The notes under the pieces are model-generated. The model saw only the letters and a list, made by a program, of their open reading frames with translations. It was not told the origin of the DNA and did not search any database. This document shows, piece by piece, positions 1-9,231 of a stretch of DNA of 64,000 bases (position 1 is the first letter of the stretch; each line of letters begins with the position of its first letter). Both the position numbers and the translations under genes were made by a program. The stretch is from NCBI RefSeq assembly GCF_022865125.1, contig NZ_CP094828.1, forward strand, positions 1,240,001 to 1,304,000, written 5' to 3'. The DNA comes from Acuticoccus sp. I52.16.1 (GTDB lineage: Bacteria; Pseudomonadota; Alphaproteobacteria; Rhizobiales; Amorphaceae).

Positions 1-1
1 C

Positions 2-901
2 GCCGAGTTCGGCGCCGGGGCCGCCTACACCGACCCCGCGACGATGATCGCCCGCGAGGCGCCCGATCTCGTCGACATCGCGGTGCCGCCGGCCGCGCAC
101 AAGGACCTCGTCGCGCTCGCCGCGTCTGAGAAGATCGACACCATCTGCCAGAAGGCCTTCACCCGCTCCCTCGCCGAGGCGAAGGAGACCGTGGCGCTTG
201 CCGAGGCGGCGGGCATCACGCTGGTGGTGCACGAGAATTTCCGCTTCCAGCCCTGGTTTCGCGAGATCCGCCGACTGATCGACGAGGGGGCCCTGGGCGA
301 CATCTACGGTTCCAGCTTCCGCCTGCGCCCCGGCGACGGACAGGGGGCGCGCGCCTACCTCGACCGGCAGCCCTACTTCCAGTCGATGGAGCGGTTCCTC
401 ATGCACGAGACCGGCATCCACTTCATCGACACCTTCCGCTTCCTCTTCGGCGAATATGCCAGCGTCTATGCGGACCTGCGCCAGCTCAATCCGGTGATCG
501 CGGGCGAGGACGCCGGCATCATGGTGCTGGGCCATGCCGGCGGCGTGCGCTCGCTGTTCGACGGCAACCGCTTGTCGGACCACATCGCCGAGAACCGCCG
601 GCTGACGATGGGCGAGCTCTGGGTCGACGGGTCGGCCGGCACCCTGCGGCTCGACGGCGAGGGGAACCTCTTCCTGCGCGACTTCGGCAGCAACGACGAG
701 CGAGCCCACCCGCTCGCCTGGGAGAAGCGCGGCTTTGCCGGCGACAGCGTTTACGCACTGCAGTCCCACGTTGTGGCACACTTGCGCGATGGAACGCCGC
801 TGGAGAATACCGGGCGGGCATACCTGACGAACCTCGCCGTCGAGGAGGCCGTCTACCGATCGTCCGCCGAGGGTGGCCGGATCATGTTGCAGGGAGGCTG
901 A
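2..901 (+). CDS. Gfo/Idh/MocA family oxidoreductase, 5' end cut by window
   Basis: The reading frame is open from base 2, so the start and most of the NAD(P)-binding Rossmann domain lie outside the window. What remains shows the family pattern: a VDIAVPP-like end of a Rossmann strand, then QKAFTRSLAEAKE and VVHENFRFQPWFREIRRLI, equivalent to the EKP helix and the start of the C-terminal alpha/beta domain. In place of the usual EKP the lysine sits in QKAF. HETGIHFIDTFRFLFG carries the conserved His-Asp of the substrate site. The family oxidises or reduces sugars, cyclitols and related polyols; the substrate cannot be read from sequence. It ends 4 bases before a GntR-type regulator on the same strand, so the two are probably co-transcribed. 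Family assignment is firm; function is not. Confidence 0.85.
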   Translation, partial: AEFGAGAAYTDPATMIAREAPDLVDIAVPPAAHKDLVALAASEKIDTICQKAFTRSLAEAKETVALAEAAGITLVVHENFRFQPWFREIRRLIDEGALGDIYGSSFRLRPGDGQGARAYLDRQPYFQSMERFLMHETGIHFIDTFRFLFGEYASVYADLRQLNPVIAGEDAGIMVLGHAGGVRSLFDGNRLSDHIAENRRLTMGELWVDGSAGTLRLDGEGNLFLRDFGSNDERAHPLAWEKRGFAGDSVYALQSHVVAHLRDGTPLENTGRAYLTNLAVEEAVYRSSAEGGRIMLQGG

Positions 902-905
902 TCAC

Positions 906-1613
906 GTGGCCGTTGCCGACGAAGGAGCCGTGAGCGAGACCGACCCGCGTGCGACCGCGGCGACGCGCTCCGAGCAGGCCTACGTCGCGCTGAAGCGCCG
1001 CGTGCTGGACAACGAGTTCCCGGTCGGCTCCTTCTTCCTCGAGCAGGAGTTGGCCGACCTTCTGGAGATGAGCCGGACACCCATCCGCGAGGCGCTCGTC
1101 CGCCTCGCCAACGAAGGCTTCGTCGAGATTCGCCCCCGTCACGGGATGCGCGTCCTGCCGATCTCCGCCACCGACATGCGCGAGATCTACACCATCCTCA
1201 CCGCGCTGGAGGCGGAGGTCGCCGCCGAGGTCGCGACCCGCGGCCTCACCGGCGACGAGTTGGCGGCCCTGCGGCAGGCCGTGGACGACATGGAAGCCGC
1301 CCTCACCGACGACGACCGCAAGGCCTGGGCGGTCGCCGACGAGCGCTTCCACCGCTGCCTCGTCGGCGCCAGTGCCAACCAGCGCCTGCGCGCGGTCATC
1401 CTGCAATTCTGGGAACAGGCACACCGAGTACGCATGTTGACCCTGCGTCTGCGGCCCAAGCCGGTGAAGTCCACGCAGGAGCACCACGAGCTGGTCGACG
1501 CGCTGGAGGCCCGCGAGCCGGAGCGCGCCCGCCAGATCCACCGCGTCCACCGCGAGACCGCCGCCAACATGCTGGCCGAGATCCTCTCGTCCAACGGGCT
1601 GACGAACCTTTAG
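906..1613 (+). CDS. GntR family transcriptional regulator, FadR/FCD subfamily
   Basis: A DNA-binding repressor of about 235 residues. The N-terminal winged helix spans roughly residues 20-85, with RSEQAYVALKRRVL, the recognition helix LEMSRTPIREALVRLANEG and the wing FVEIRPRHGMRV. The C-terminal FCD ligand domain (about 95-225) has the all-helical pattern with DERFHRCLV and QEHHELVDAL, whose Asp and His residues normally bind a metal and carboxylate ligands. The GTG at 906 is chosen because GGGAGG sits 8 bases upstream and nearly all of an ATG start at 873 would overlap the oxidoreductase; GTG at 930 is an alternative. FCD regulators usually control the catabolic genes beside them, here the oxidoreductase, dehydroquinase or SDR; that link is inferred. 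Confidence 0.9.
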   Translation: MAVADEGAVSETDPRATAATRSEQAYVALKRRVLDNEFPVGSFFLEQELADLLEMSRTPIREALVRLANEGFVEIRPRHGMRVLPISATDMREIYTILTALEAEVAAEVATRGLTGDELAALRQAVDDMEAALTDDDRKAWAVADERFHRCLVGASANQRLRAVILQFWEQAHRVRMLTLRLRPKPVKSTQEHHELVDALEAREPERARQIHRVHRETAANMLAEILSSNGLTNL

Positions 1614-1690
1614 GGCGATTTGCGGGGTCGGCGCGGCGGGTTCCGCGCAGCGGGCTTGCCCGGTGCGCGGATCGCGGGCACGTGGACCGC

Positions 1691-2152
1691 ATGACGCGAC
1701 CGATCCATATCCTCAACGGGCCCAGTCTCAATCGGCTCGGCACCCGTGAGCCGCACCTTTACGGCACCACCACCCTCGCCGAGGTGGAAGCGATGTGCCG
1801 GGAGGCCAGCGAAGGCCACCCCCTCACCTTCCGCCAGGCCAACGCCGAGGGCGACCTCATCGGCTGGGTGCACGAGGCGCTGGACGATGGTGCCGGGATG
1901 ATCATCAACCCCGCCGCCTGCACGTTCACCTCGATCGCGCTCGCCGATGCGCTGGCGCTCTTTCCTGGCCCGATCATCGAGCTGCACATCACCAACCTCC
2001 ACCGTCGCGAGGCGCTGCGCCACCACTCCCACATCGCCAAGGTGGCGACGGCGGTGGTCGCCGGCCTCGGCGTCGCGGGGTACCCGTTCGCGGTGCGGGC
2101 GATGCGCGAGCTGATCGCCGAGGCCCACCGCGGCGCTACTGCGATGCGGTGA
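1691..2152 (+). CDS. aroQ: Type II 3-dehydroquinate dehydratase-like protein
   Basis: About 153 residues, the normal size for the dodecameric type II enzyme that converts 3-dehydroquinate to 3-dehydroshikimate. The family blocks are present in order: HILNGPSLNRLGTREP then YG, INPAACTFTSIALADAL, IELHITNLHRREALRHHS. The catalytic Tyr, the flexible-loop Arg, and the Glu and His of ELHITN are in place. Two positions depart from the usual sequence: the Asn of LNGPN is Ser, and the His of the THTS block is Phe. ATG at 1691 is preferred; GTG at 1682 would add three residues. The last 17 bases overlap the end of the convergent SDR gene. Its place beside a GntR regulator and oxidoreductases suggests a catabolic role such as quinate use rather than the shikimate pathway (inference). 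Confidence 0.8.
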   Translation: MTRPIHILNGPSLNRLGTREPHLYGTTTLAEVEAMCREASEGHPLTFRQANAEGDLIGWVHEALDDGAGMIINPAACTFTSIALADALALFPGPIIELHITNLHRREALRHHSHIAKVATAVVAGLGVAGYPFAVRAMRELIAEAHRGATAMR

Positions 2153-2951
2153 CGCCGCCGTCGATGTAGACGATCTGGCCGGTGATGTAGCTCCCGGCGG
2201 GCGCGGCGAGGGCGATCACCTGCCCCGCCACCTCCAGCGGGTCGCCGATGCGCCCCAGCGGGTTGCGCTCCAGGATGAAGTCCCGGAACGCCGGCCGGTC
2301 CAGATGCGGGCGGATGCGATCGGACATGATGAACGTCGGCGCGACGCCGTTGACGGTGATCGCGTGCGGCGCCAGCTCCATCGCGTGCTGCTTGACCAGC
2401 ATCGCGAGGCCGCCTTTCGTGGCGCAGTAGGCCGAGTAGCCGCGGCCCCGCAGGCCCAGCGCGGAACGCACCGAGAGGAGATGGATCTGCCGGCCGCCGG
2501 CACCGCGGGCGATCTGGTCGCGCGCGGTCTCCTGCGCCAGGAACATCGCCGACTTCAGGTTGGTGTCCAGCATCTCGTCGAAGGCCGCCTCGGTGACCTC
2601 CATCAGCGGCTGCTCGCGTTGGATGCCGACGCAGTTCACCAGAACGTCGATGCCGCCCATCGTGCCCACCGCCTCGCCCGTGGCCTCACGGATCGAGCCG
2701 ACGTCGCGCGCGTCGAGGGCGAAGCCGTGCGCGGTGCCGCCGCTCGCGCCGATTCGCGCCGCCAGCGCCTCGGCCTTCTCCCTCCGCGGCCCGGCGACGG
2801 CGACGGTCGCACCGTGCGCCGCGAAGGCGACGGCGATCGCCTCGCCGATGGCGCCGTAGCCGCCGGGGACGAAGACACGCAGGCCCCGCACGTCGAACAG
2901 CCGCGCGACCGCCGCCGGGTCGATCGCCGGGGTCAGTGGTTGGTCGCTCAT
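2136..2951 (-). CDS. SDR family NAD(P)-dependent oxidoreductase
   Basis: A 271-residue classical short-chain dehydrogenase. The cofactor motif is PGGYGAIG near residue 30, DARD follows for adenine binding, VNCVG replaces the usual NNAG, and the catalytic set is Ser in LLSVRS plus YCATK. The C-terminal GGV tail (YIDGGVTASQ) is typical of the gluconate 5-dehydrogenase/FabG-like group. The start is ATG at 2951, with GGGAGG just upstream; an upstream in-frame ATG at 3044 would add a low-complexity, unlike-family leader. It lies 156 bases downstream of the ABC ATPase gene on the same strand and converges on the dehydroquinase with a 17-base overlap. Substrate is unknown; an alcohol or cyclic polyol is likely. 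Confidence 0.9.
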   Translation of the reverse strand: MSDQPLTPAIDPAAVARLFDVRGLRVFVPGGYGAIGEAIAVAFAAHGATVAVAGPRREKAEALAARIGASGGTAHGFALDARDVGSIREATGEAVGTMGGIDVLVNCVGIQREQPLMEVTEAAFDEMLDTNLKSAMFLAQETARDQIARGAGGRQIHLLSVRSALGLRGRGYSAYCATKGGLAMLVKQHAMELAPHAITVNGVAPTFIMSDRIRPHLDRPAFRDFILERNPLGRIGDPLEVAGQVIALAAPAGSYITGQIVYIDGGVTASQ

Positions 2952-2983
2952 CTCGTCCTCCCTCGGCCGCGCACACGGCCCCG

Positions 2984-2999
2984 CCGGCGTCGACGCCGG
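2984..2999. promoter_or_regulatory. 16-base perfect palindrome upstream of the SDR gene
   Basis: CCGGCGTC followed at once by GACGCCGG, centred 40 bases upstream of the SDR start. It could be an operator for the nearby GntR regulator or simply a GC-rich coincidence. Nothing else in the 156-base gap between the SDR and the ABC ATPase gene stands out. Confidence 0.3.
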
Positions 3000-3107
3000 T
3001 CTCGTTGCATCGGCCCCTTTGGTAGCACGCGCTGCGGGTTGCATCGCGCCGCCATCGCCGGCGGGTCGGGGTTACGTCACGGGAGGGCCGCCGCCGGCCG
3101 GTCGGCG

Positions 3108-4976
3108 TCAGCCGCCGCGGGCCGCGAGGGTCGCGTCGGTCTCACGGGCGACCCAGTGGCCGGGGCCGGCGGCGATCATCTCGTGCCGCACCGGCTCGTC
3201 GCCCACCTTGCGCACCGGGCTGGGGATGTCGCCCGACAGCATCGTTCCCGCGCGCCGGCGGGTCGGGTCGGCAACCGGCACGGCGGCGAGGAGGCTCTGC
3301 GTATAGGGATGGCGCGGGTTGCCGAACACCTCGTCACGCGGCCCGATCTCGACGATCTGGCCGAGATACATCACCGCCACCCGGTGGGCGACCTTCTCCA
3401 CGACCGACATGTCGTGGGTGATGAAGAGATAGGCCACGCCCCGTTCGTACTGGATGTCCATCAGCAGGTTGATCACCTGCGCCTGGATCGAAACGTCGAG
3501 GGCCGACACCGATTCGTCCGCGATCACGAGATCCGGCGAAGAAGCGAGCGCGCGAGCGATCGAGACACGCTGTCGCTGGCCACCGGAGAATTCGTGCGGG
3601 TAGCGCGAGGCCATGTCCGGCGACAGGCCGACACGGTCGAGCAGCTCGTGCACCCGTCGCTCGACCGCCTCGGAACGGCTGAGCAGGTTGTGGACGACGA
3701 TCGGCTCGGCGATCGAATAGCCGACTGTGCGGCGCGGATCGAGCGAGGCGAACGGATCCTGGAACACGTACTGGATCTTCTCGCGAAGGGCGCGCCGCTG
3801 CGCGTCCGGCATCGTCGCAATGTCGATTTCGCGGTAAGTGATGGTGCCGCTGTCGGGCTTGATGAGCTGTTGCAGCGTCCGCCCGATGGTCGACTTGCCG
3901 GAGCCAGATTCGCCCACCAGCGCCAGGGTCTCGCCGGGGTAGATCGCGAACGAGACCCCCTCCACCGCATGCACACGGTGGGTGACGCGCCCGAACAGTG
4001 TCCGGCCGACCGCGAAGCGCGTCACGAGGTCTTTCACCGCGATGAGCGGCTTGGAATAATCCGCCGTGTCCTGGACCCGCCGCACGCCGATCTCGCGCGC
4101 CTCTTCGCCCTCCATCACGATCACGGGGACCCGCTCGGGAAGCGGCTCCCCCTTGCGACTGCCGAGCCGCGGGACGGCCGAGAGCAGCGCCCTGGTGTAG
4201 GCGTGCCGCGGCGCGGCGAAGATGGAGCGCACGTCGCCCTCCTCCACCTTGCGGCCCTTCCACATGACGACGACGTCGTCCGCCACCTGCGCGACGACCC
4301 CCATGTCGTGGGTGATGAAGATGACGGCCGTCTCCATCTCTCGCTTCAGATCCTGCAGGATCGCGAGGATTTGCGCCTGGATGGTCACATCGAGCGCGGT
4401 CGTCGGCTCGTCGGCGATGATGAGGCGGGGGGAGCAGGCGAGCGCGATGGCGATCATCACGCGCTGGCGCATCCCACCGGAGAGCTGATGCGGATAGCGC
4501 TTCACCAGCGCCTCCGCGTCCGGCAGGCGGACCATGCGCAGCAGCTCGAGCGCACGGACGTTGGCCTGCCGATCGGTCAGCCGCTCGTGAATCTTCAGCG
4601 CCTCGCCGATCTGCGCGCCGACCGGGAAGACCGGGTTCAGCGACGTCATCGGCTCTTGGAAGATCATCGCCACGTCGCGCCCGCGGATGTGGCGCATCCG
4701 CTCCGAGGGCAGCGTGGCGAAGTCGACGATGGTGCCGTCGCGGCCGCGAAACAGGATCTCGCCGCGGGTGATGCGGCCGCCCGCATAGTCGATCAGCCGG
4801 GTTGTCGCGAGCGAGGTGACGGACTTGCCGGACCCCGATTCGCCGACGATGGCGAGCGTCTGACCCTTGCGCACGTCGAACGAGACGTCGTGGACGACGC
4901 GCGTGTCGCGGAAGGCGATGGACAGGGATCGGATGGAGAGGAGCGTATCCTCCCGGGCGAGGGTGGTCTCCGTCAC
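3108..4976 (-). CDS. Dipeptide/nickel-type ABC transporter, two ATPase domains fused
   Basis: This 622-residue protein joins two complete ATP-binding domains, equivalent to DppD and DppF in one chain as in GsiA. Domain 1 has Walker A GESGSGKS near residue 45, signature LSGGMRQRV near 165 and Walker [13 protein letters not shown]. Domain 2 has Walker A GESGSGKS near 353, signature FSGGQRQRV near 462 and Walker [13 protein letters not shown], with Ser for the usual Pro after the catalytic Glu. Each half carries the C-terminal oligopeptide-transporter extension ([12 protein letters not shown] and [12 protein letters not shown]). It would power the permeases at 15686-17493 and the binding protein at 9232-10758. 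It is transcribed divergently from the first hydantoinase gene across a 438-base control region. Confidence 0.95.
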   Translation of the reverse strand: MTETTLAREDTLLSIRSLSIAFRDTRVVHDVSFDVRKGQTLAIVGESGSGKSVTSLATTRLIDYAGGRITRGEILFRGRDGTIVDFATLPSERMRHIRGRDVAMIFQEPMTSLNPVFPVGAQIGEALKIHERLTDRQANVRALELLRMVRLPDAEALVKRYPHQLSGGMRQRVMIAIALACSPRLIIADEPTTALDVTIQAQILAILQDLKREMETAVIFITHDMGVVAQVADDVVVMWKGRKVEEGDVRSIFAAPRHAYTRALLSAVPRLGSRKGEPLPERVPVIVMEGEEAREIGVRRVQDTADYSKPLIAVKDLVTRFAVGRTLFGRVTHRVHAVEGVSFAIYPGETLALVGESGSGKSTIGRTLQQLIKPDSGTITYREIDIATMPDAQRRALREKIQYVFQDPFASLDPRRTVGYSIAEPIVVHNLLSRSEAVERRVHELLDRVGLSPDMASRYPHEFSGGQRQRVSIARALASSPDLVIADESVSALDVSIQAQVINLLMDIQYERGVAYLFITHDMSVVEKVAHRVAVMYLGQIVEIGPRDEVFGNPRHPYTQSLLAAVPVADPTRRRAGTMLSGDIPSPVRKVGDEPVRHEMIAAGPGHWVARETDATLAARGG

Positions 4977-5414
4977 GGTGTCGATCCTCTGCGCGCCGAA
5001 AGTTGGGGGGCGTCGGACGGGCGCGCCAGGTGCTCAGTGGAAGCAGGCGTGCGGCGGACGCAGCGCGACGCCGACAAGTCATCGTCAAGATGAAGGCGTC
5101 GCGCGGTCGGGCAGCCGACGAACCGGAGCCTCGACCGCGGCCTCCCCGCTGTCAAGCTCATTCACCACGCGGACCCGCCCAATTTCGAAGCAACTCGCCA
5201 ATTTTCACGCCGAACGCGGCCGATCATATGTCTATATTTGTCGCAATCCAGGCCAATTGCGGGTCGGCACGCCTAGTAGATTTTCTAATAGACCCTGCGA
5301 AAACGTTTAATTTGACGGAACTCTGTTCCGTCGCAATCCTTCAGCCTCAAACAACTTCACAGATAAGTTCGCTCGAAATCATGGCTACAGCTCGCATCAC
5401 CTTTGGCTACGACC
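4977..5414. other. Divergent control region, AT-richer than surroundings
   Basis: No gene is seen here. The part from about 5160 to 5400 is clearly poorer in GC than the coding sequence on either side. It holds three inverted repeats: CGCAAT-8-ATTGCG (5242-5261), TAGA-3-TCTA (5277-5287) and GACGGAAC-3-GTTCCGTC (5314-5332). It must carry the promoters of both the ABC ATPase gene (minus) and the first hydantoinase operon (plus). Confidence 0.6.
5314..5332. promoter_or_regulatory. Candidate operator upstream of hydantoinase operon
   Basis: A perfect 8-base inverted repeat, GACGGAAC-TCT-GTTCCGTC, centred about 92 bases before the hydantoinase A start. It overlaps a TTGACG (5312-5317) that could be a -35 box, though no good -10 box follows at 17 bases. 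A likely target for the LysR regulator at 10916 or another local regulator; the binding partner is a guess. Confidence 0.45.
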
Positions 5415-7463
5415 ATGAATGAGGCCGGCCTGGTCGTCGGCGTCGATGTGGGCGGCACGTTCACCGATGTCGTCAGCGTCGATCGCAACGGCATGTTCGA
5501 TGTCATGAAGCTGCCCACCACGAAGAGCGCGCCGCAGAAGGCCGTCGCCCAGGCGCTGGAGCAGCTCACGAAGACCGGCGTCACGCCCGACGCGATCGAG
5601 AAGTTCGCCCATGGCACCACGGTGGCCACCAACGCCGTGCTCGAGCGCAAAGGCGGCCCGATCGGCCTTCTGCTGACGGAGGGCTTCCGCGACATCCTGG
5701 AGATCGGCCGCTCCTACCGCCCGGACATGTACGCCATGTTCCTTCAGCGCACGACACCGGACTTCCTGGCGAGCGGCGCCCGCGTGCAGACGGTCCGCGA
5801 ACGCGTCACCGCCGGCGGCCGCGTCGTCACCGCGCTCGACGGCGCCTCCCTCGAGACCGCGATCGCGGCGCTGCTTGCCGCCGGCGTGAACGCCATCGCC
5901 GTCTCGTTCATCTTCTCGTTCGACAACCCCGCCCACGAGCTCGCCGCCAAGGCGATGATCGAGGAGATGGCGCCCGGCATGCCGGTGTCCCTCTCCCACG
6001 AGGTGGATCCGATGTTCCGCGAGTACGAACGGACCTCCATCACCGCGTTCGACGCCTACGTGAAGCCGCTCCTGGTCAACTATCTCGGCGAGATGAGCGC
6101 GGACCTGGCGCGCGCACGCGTCGCCCCGCCCCTCCAGGTCATGCAGTCGCGCGGCGGGTTGACGGCGGCCAACGTCGCCGCGAGCCGGCCGGTGCGCCTC
6201 TTTCTGTCGGGTCCCGCGGGAGGCGTCATCGGCGCCAAGGCCGCCGGCGAGATCGTCGGCGCCAAGAACCTCATCTCGTTCGACGTCGGCGGCACCTCGT
6301 GCGACATCGCGCTGATCCAGGACGGCGCGCCCATCGTCAAGTCCACCGGCTCGATCGACGGCTATACCGTGCGCGTGCCCATGGTGGACGTGAACGCCAT
6401 CGGCGCGGGCGGCGGCTCCATCGCCTGGATCGACGCCGGCGGCGGCTTGCGTGTCGGCCCGCATTCGGCCGGTTCCGAGCCCGGACCGGCCGCCTATGGC
6501 CGCGGCGGCGACGACGCCACCGTGACCGACGCCTCCCTCGTGCTGGGCTACCTCGATCCGGGTTATTTCGCCGGCGGAACGATGCGGCTCGACCCCGACC
6601 TCGCCTTCCGCGCGGTCGAGGAGAAGGTCGCCAAACCGCTGGGCCTCGGCATCGAGGAAGCCGCGCTCGGCATCCACCGCGTCCTCAATGCGCAGATGGC
6701 CGAGGGCATCCGCCTGGTCTCGGTGCAGCGCGGCCTCGACCCGCGCGACTTCGCCCTGGTTCCGCTCGGCGGGGGCGGCGGCATCCACGCCGTGCCGCTC
6801 GCCCGCGACCTCGCGATGCCGCGCATCATCGTGCCGCGCCTGCCGGGAGTCCTGGCCGCGTGCGGCCTCTTGGCGGCGCCGGTCGAGCACGAGCTCTTCG
6901 CCGCGTTCAACCACGACCTGTCGTCCGTCTCCGACCGCGATATCGTCGCCGCACTCGACGCGCTGGAGGCCAAGTCCGCCGCGCTGATGGAGGCGGAAGG
7001 TTTCGCCGGGCGCTACGAGGTCCGCTATGCGCTCGACATGTGCTACGTCGGTCAGGCGCACTTCGTCGAGGTGCCGCTGACGCGCGGCGAAATCGGCTCC
7101 GATCTCGACCCCATCGCCGCCCGCTTCCGCACCCTGCACGAGACCATCCACGGCCACGGCGAAGGCGGCGAGACCCGTGTCGTCAACGTGCGCATCGTCG
7201 CCTCCGCGGCGTCGTCCGTCGCCTCCGCGACCCCGCAGCACGTGCCGACCGACGCCCCCCTCTCCCGTGGCACCCGCGCCGTCCGGTTCGAGACCGTCGA
7301 CGCCCCGGTCGCGGCGACGCTCTACGACCGCGCCGCGCTCCCCGAGGGGATCACGATCGACGGGCCGGCGATCGTCGAGCAGAGCGACACCACCACGCTC
7401 GTCGAGCCGGGATGGACCGCCACGGTCGCCGCCGGCGGCACCCTCATTCTGACCCGGATCTGA
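5415..7463 (+). CDS. hyuA: Hydantoinase/oxoprolinase family protein, subunit A
   Basis: About 682 residues, the usual size for the ATP-binding subunit of N-methylhydantoinase/5-oxoprolinase/acetone carboxylase-type enzymes. The N-terminal phosphate loop VGVDVGGTFTDVV begins near residue 8, followed by HGTTVATNAVLERKG near 65. The hydantoinase A core has SGPAGGVIGAK near 264 and a second actin-fold loop FDVGGTSCDIAL near 288, then GAGGGSIAWID and GSEPGPAAYGRGG. These enzymes use ATP to open five-membered cyclic amides such as hydantoins or 5-oxoproline. ATG at 5415 gives the family start; TTG at 5403 would add four residues. Neither has a clear ribosome site. Subunit B begins 4 bases after its stop, so the pair is translated together. 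Confidence 0.93.
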   Translation: MNEAGLVVGVDVGGTFTDVVSVDRNGMFDVMKLPTTKSAPQKAVAQALEQLTKTGVTPDAIEKFAHGTTVATNAVLERKGGPIGLLLTEGFRDILEIGRSYRPDMYAMFLQRTTPDFLASGARVQTVRERVTAGGRVVTALDGASLETAIAALLAAGVNAIAVSFIFSFDNPAHELAAKAMIEEMAPGMPVSLSHEVDPMFREYERTSITAFDAYVKPLLVNYLGEMSADLARARVAPPLQVMQSRGGLTAANVAASRPVRLFLSGPAGGVIGAKAAGEIVGAKNLISFDVGGTSCDIALIQDGAPIVKSTGSIDGYTVRVPMVDVNAIGAGGGSIAWIDAGGGLRVGPHSAGSEPGPAAYGRGGDDATVTDASLVLGYLDPGYFAGGTMRLDPDLAFRAVEEKVAKPLGLGIEEAALGIHRVLNAQMAEGIRLVSVQRGLDPRDFALVPLGGGGGIHAVPLARDLAMPRIIVPRLPGVLAACGLLAAPVEHELFAAFNHDLSSVSDRDIVAALDALEAKSAALMEAEGFAGRYEVRYALDMCYVGQAHFVEVPLTRGEIGSDLDPIAARFRTLHETIHGHGEGGETRVVNVRIVASAASSVASATPQHVPTDAPLSRGTRAVRFETVDAPVAATLYDRAALPEGITIDGPAIVEQSDTTTLVEPGWTATVAAGGTLILTRI

Positions 7464-7467
7464 CCCG

Positions 7468-9153
7468 ATGGACCTCGCCACCACACCCGCGGACGAGATC
7501 GACCCGATCACCCTCGAGGTGGTCCGCAACAAGCTCGACGGCATCGCCAACGAGATGGAGTGGACGCTCCTCACGAGCTCATTCTCGCCCATCGTCAAGG
7601 AGGGGATGGATGCCTCCGCCAGCCTCTTCACCCTCGACGGAACGACGCTGAGCCAGGCCTCGGCCATCCCGGCGCACCTGACGATGCTGATCCCCTGCGT
7701 GGAGAACATGCTCGAGGAGTTTCCCCTCGCCACCATGCGCGAAGGCGACCTCTACTGCATGAACGACCCCTATGCCGGCGGCACCCATATCCCCGACATC
7801 GCGGTCCTGATGCCGGTGTTCCACAATGGCCGGCCCATCGCCCTCTCGGCGGCCATGACACACCACCAGGACATGGGCGGCTCCGCGCCCGGTTCGATCC
7901 CGACCGATGCGACGGAGCTCTACCAGGAAGGTCTCATCATCCCGGCCCTGCCGCTGGTGCGCGAGGGCAAATACAACGAGACGCTCATCAAGATGATGCG
8001 CCTCAACTCGCGCATTCCGGACACCCTGATCGGCGACCTCAACGCGCAGATCGCCGCCTGCCGCGTCGGCGCCAAGCGCATGAGCGCGCTGGCCGATACG
8101 GTCGGCGCCAACGAGCTGTCGGCGATCTTCGACACGCTCCTCAACCGTTCCGAGGCTCTGACGCGGGCCGCCCTCGAGACGCTGCCGGCAGGCACCTACC
8201 ATTCGGTCGACTACCTCGACAACGACGGCGTGGAACTCGACAAGCGGGTGCGGGTCGAAGTGGCGGTGACCATCGGCGACGGTACGCTCCACGTCGATTT
8301 CACCGGCACCAGCGCGCAGGTGCGCGGGCCGTTCAACGTCGTGCCTTCGGGATCGATGGCGGCCGTGAACTACGCGGTGCGGGCCCTCACCGACTCCACC
8401 ATTCCGACCAACGGCGGCTGCTTCCGCCCGGTGACGATGAACCTGCCGGCCGGCTCCCTCGTCAACCCGAAGCGGCCCGCGCCCGTCAACGCGCGCAGCG
8501 CCGTCATCAAGATGATCGCCAACAACATCATCCACGCGCTGGCCGAGGCGGTACCCGACCGCGTCACCGCCTTCAACGCCAACCAGCACATCCTGATGTT
8601 CGGTGGCATCGATGCCGCGGATAAGCCCTTCGTCGTCGGGGAAGGGGTGTGCGGCGGGACCGGCGCCCACGCCCGCGGCGACGGGCTCGACTCGTTCGAC
8701 AGCGACACCACCAACGGCATGAACCTGCCGGTGGAAGCGATCGAGATGGACTTCCCCATCCTGATGCGCCGCTCGGAGCTGCGGCCCGACTCGGGTGGTG
8801 CCGGCACCTACCGCGGCGGCCTCGGCTTGCTGCGCGAATACGAGGCGCTGCAGGACGACATCACCTTCACCCACCGCGCCGAGCACCATTTTTCTGACCC
8901 GCGTGGCATCGCCGGCGGCGGGGACGCGATGCGCGCCCACACCATCATCACCCGCGCCGACGGGCGGCAGGAGACGGTGCCCTCCAAGACCGTGACGCGG
9001 CTCGACAAGGGCGACGTCGTCCTGATCCAGACGCCGGGCGGCGGCGGCTGGGGGCCGGTCAGCGGCCGCGATCCCGCCGCCCTCGCCAAGGACGTGGACG
9101 ACCGCAAGGTCTCCACCGCGGCCGCCCGGAGCACGTGGGCCGGCCCCGCCTGA
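7468..9153 (+). CDS. hyuB: Hydantoinase/oxoprolinase family protein, subunit B
   Basis: A 561-residue hydantoinase B domain protein. Landmarks are DPITLEVVRNKLDGIANEM at the N terminus, VKEGMDASASLFTLDG, the metal-site region MNDPYAGGTHIPDIAVLMPVF, MTHHQDMGG near residue 130, and the C-terminal SGGAGTYRGGLG and TPGGGGWG that close the fold. It is the catalytic partner of the A subunit just upstream, and the pair acts in the cytoplasm. The start ATG at 7468 lies 4 bases after the A stop. The chain aligns in kind but differs clearly in sequence from the second B subunit at 11884, so the two pairs probably have different substrates. Confidence 0.93.
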   Translation: MDLATTPADEIDPITLEVVRNKLDGIANEMEWTLLTSSFSPIVKEGMDASASLFTLDGTTLSQASAIPAHLTMLIPCVENMLEEFPLATMREGDLYCMNDPYAGGTHIPDIAVLMPVFHNGRPIALSAAMTHHQDMGGSAPGSIPTDATELYQEGLIIPALPLVREGKYNETLIKMMRLNSRIPDTLIGDLNAQIAACRVGAKRMSALADTVGANELSAIFDTLLNRSEALTRAALETLPAGTYHSVDYLDNDGVELDKRVRVEVAVTIGDGTLHVDFTGTSAQVRGPFNVVPSGSMAAVNYAVRALTDSTIPTNGGCFRPVTMNLPAGSLVNPKRPAPVNARSAVIKMIANNIIHALAEAVPDRVTAFNANQHILMFGGIDAADKPFVVGEGVCGGTGAHARGDGLDSFDSDTTNGMNLPVEAIEMDFPILMRRSELRPDSGGAGTYRGGLGLLREYEALQDDITFTHRAEHHFSDPRGIAGGGDAMRAHTIITRADGRQETVPSKTVTRLDKGDVVLIQTPGGGGWGPVSGRDPAALAKDVDDRKVSTAAARSTWAGPA

Positions 9154-9231
9154 GGCTCGCTCGCACCACCCGTTTTCGTCCCTCGTCCGAAGCCCCGCGA
9201 CGCCTGTCGCCTCTCACCGGAGACTGACCCG

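Noticed and set aside
2304-5093. A 929-codon open frame on the plus strand
   Set aside because: It lies opposite the SDR and the ABC ATPase, both with clear family motifs, and its own sequence is His/Arg/Asp-rich without domains.
5397-7736. A 779-codon open frame on the minus strand
   Set aside because: Antisense to hydantoinase A, which has full family motifs; no motif in the antisense frame.
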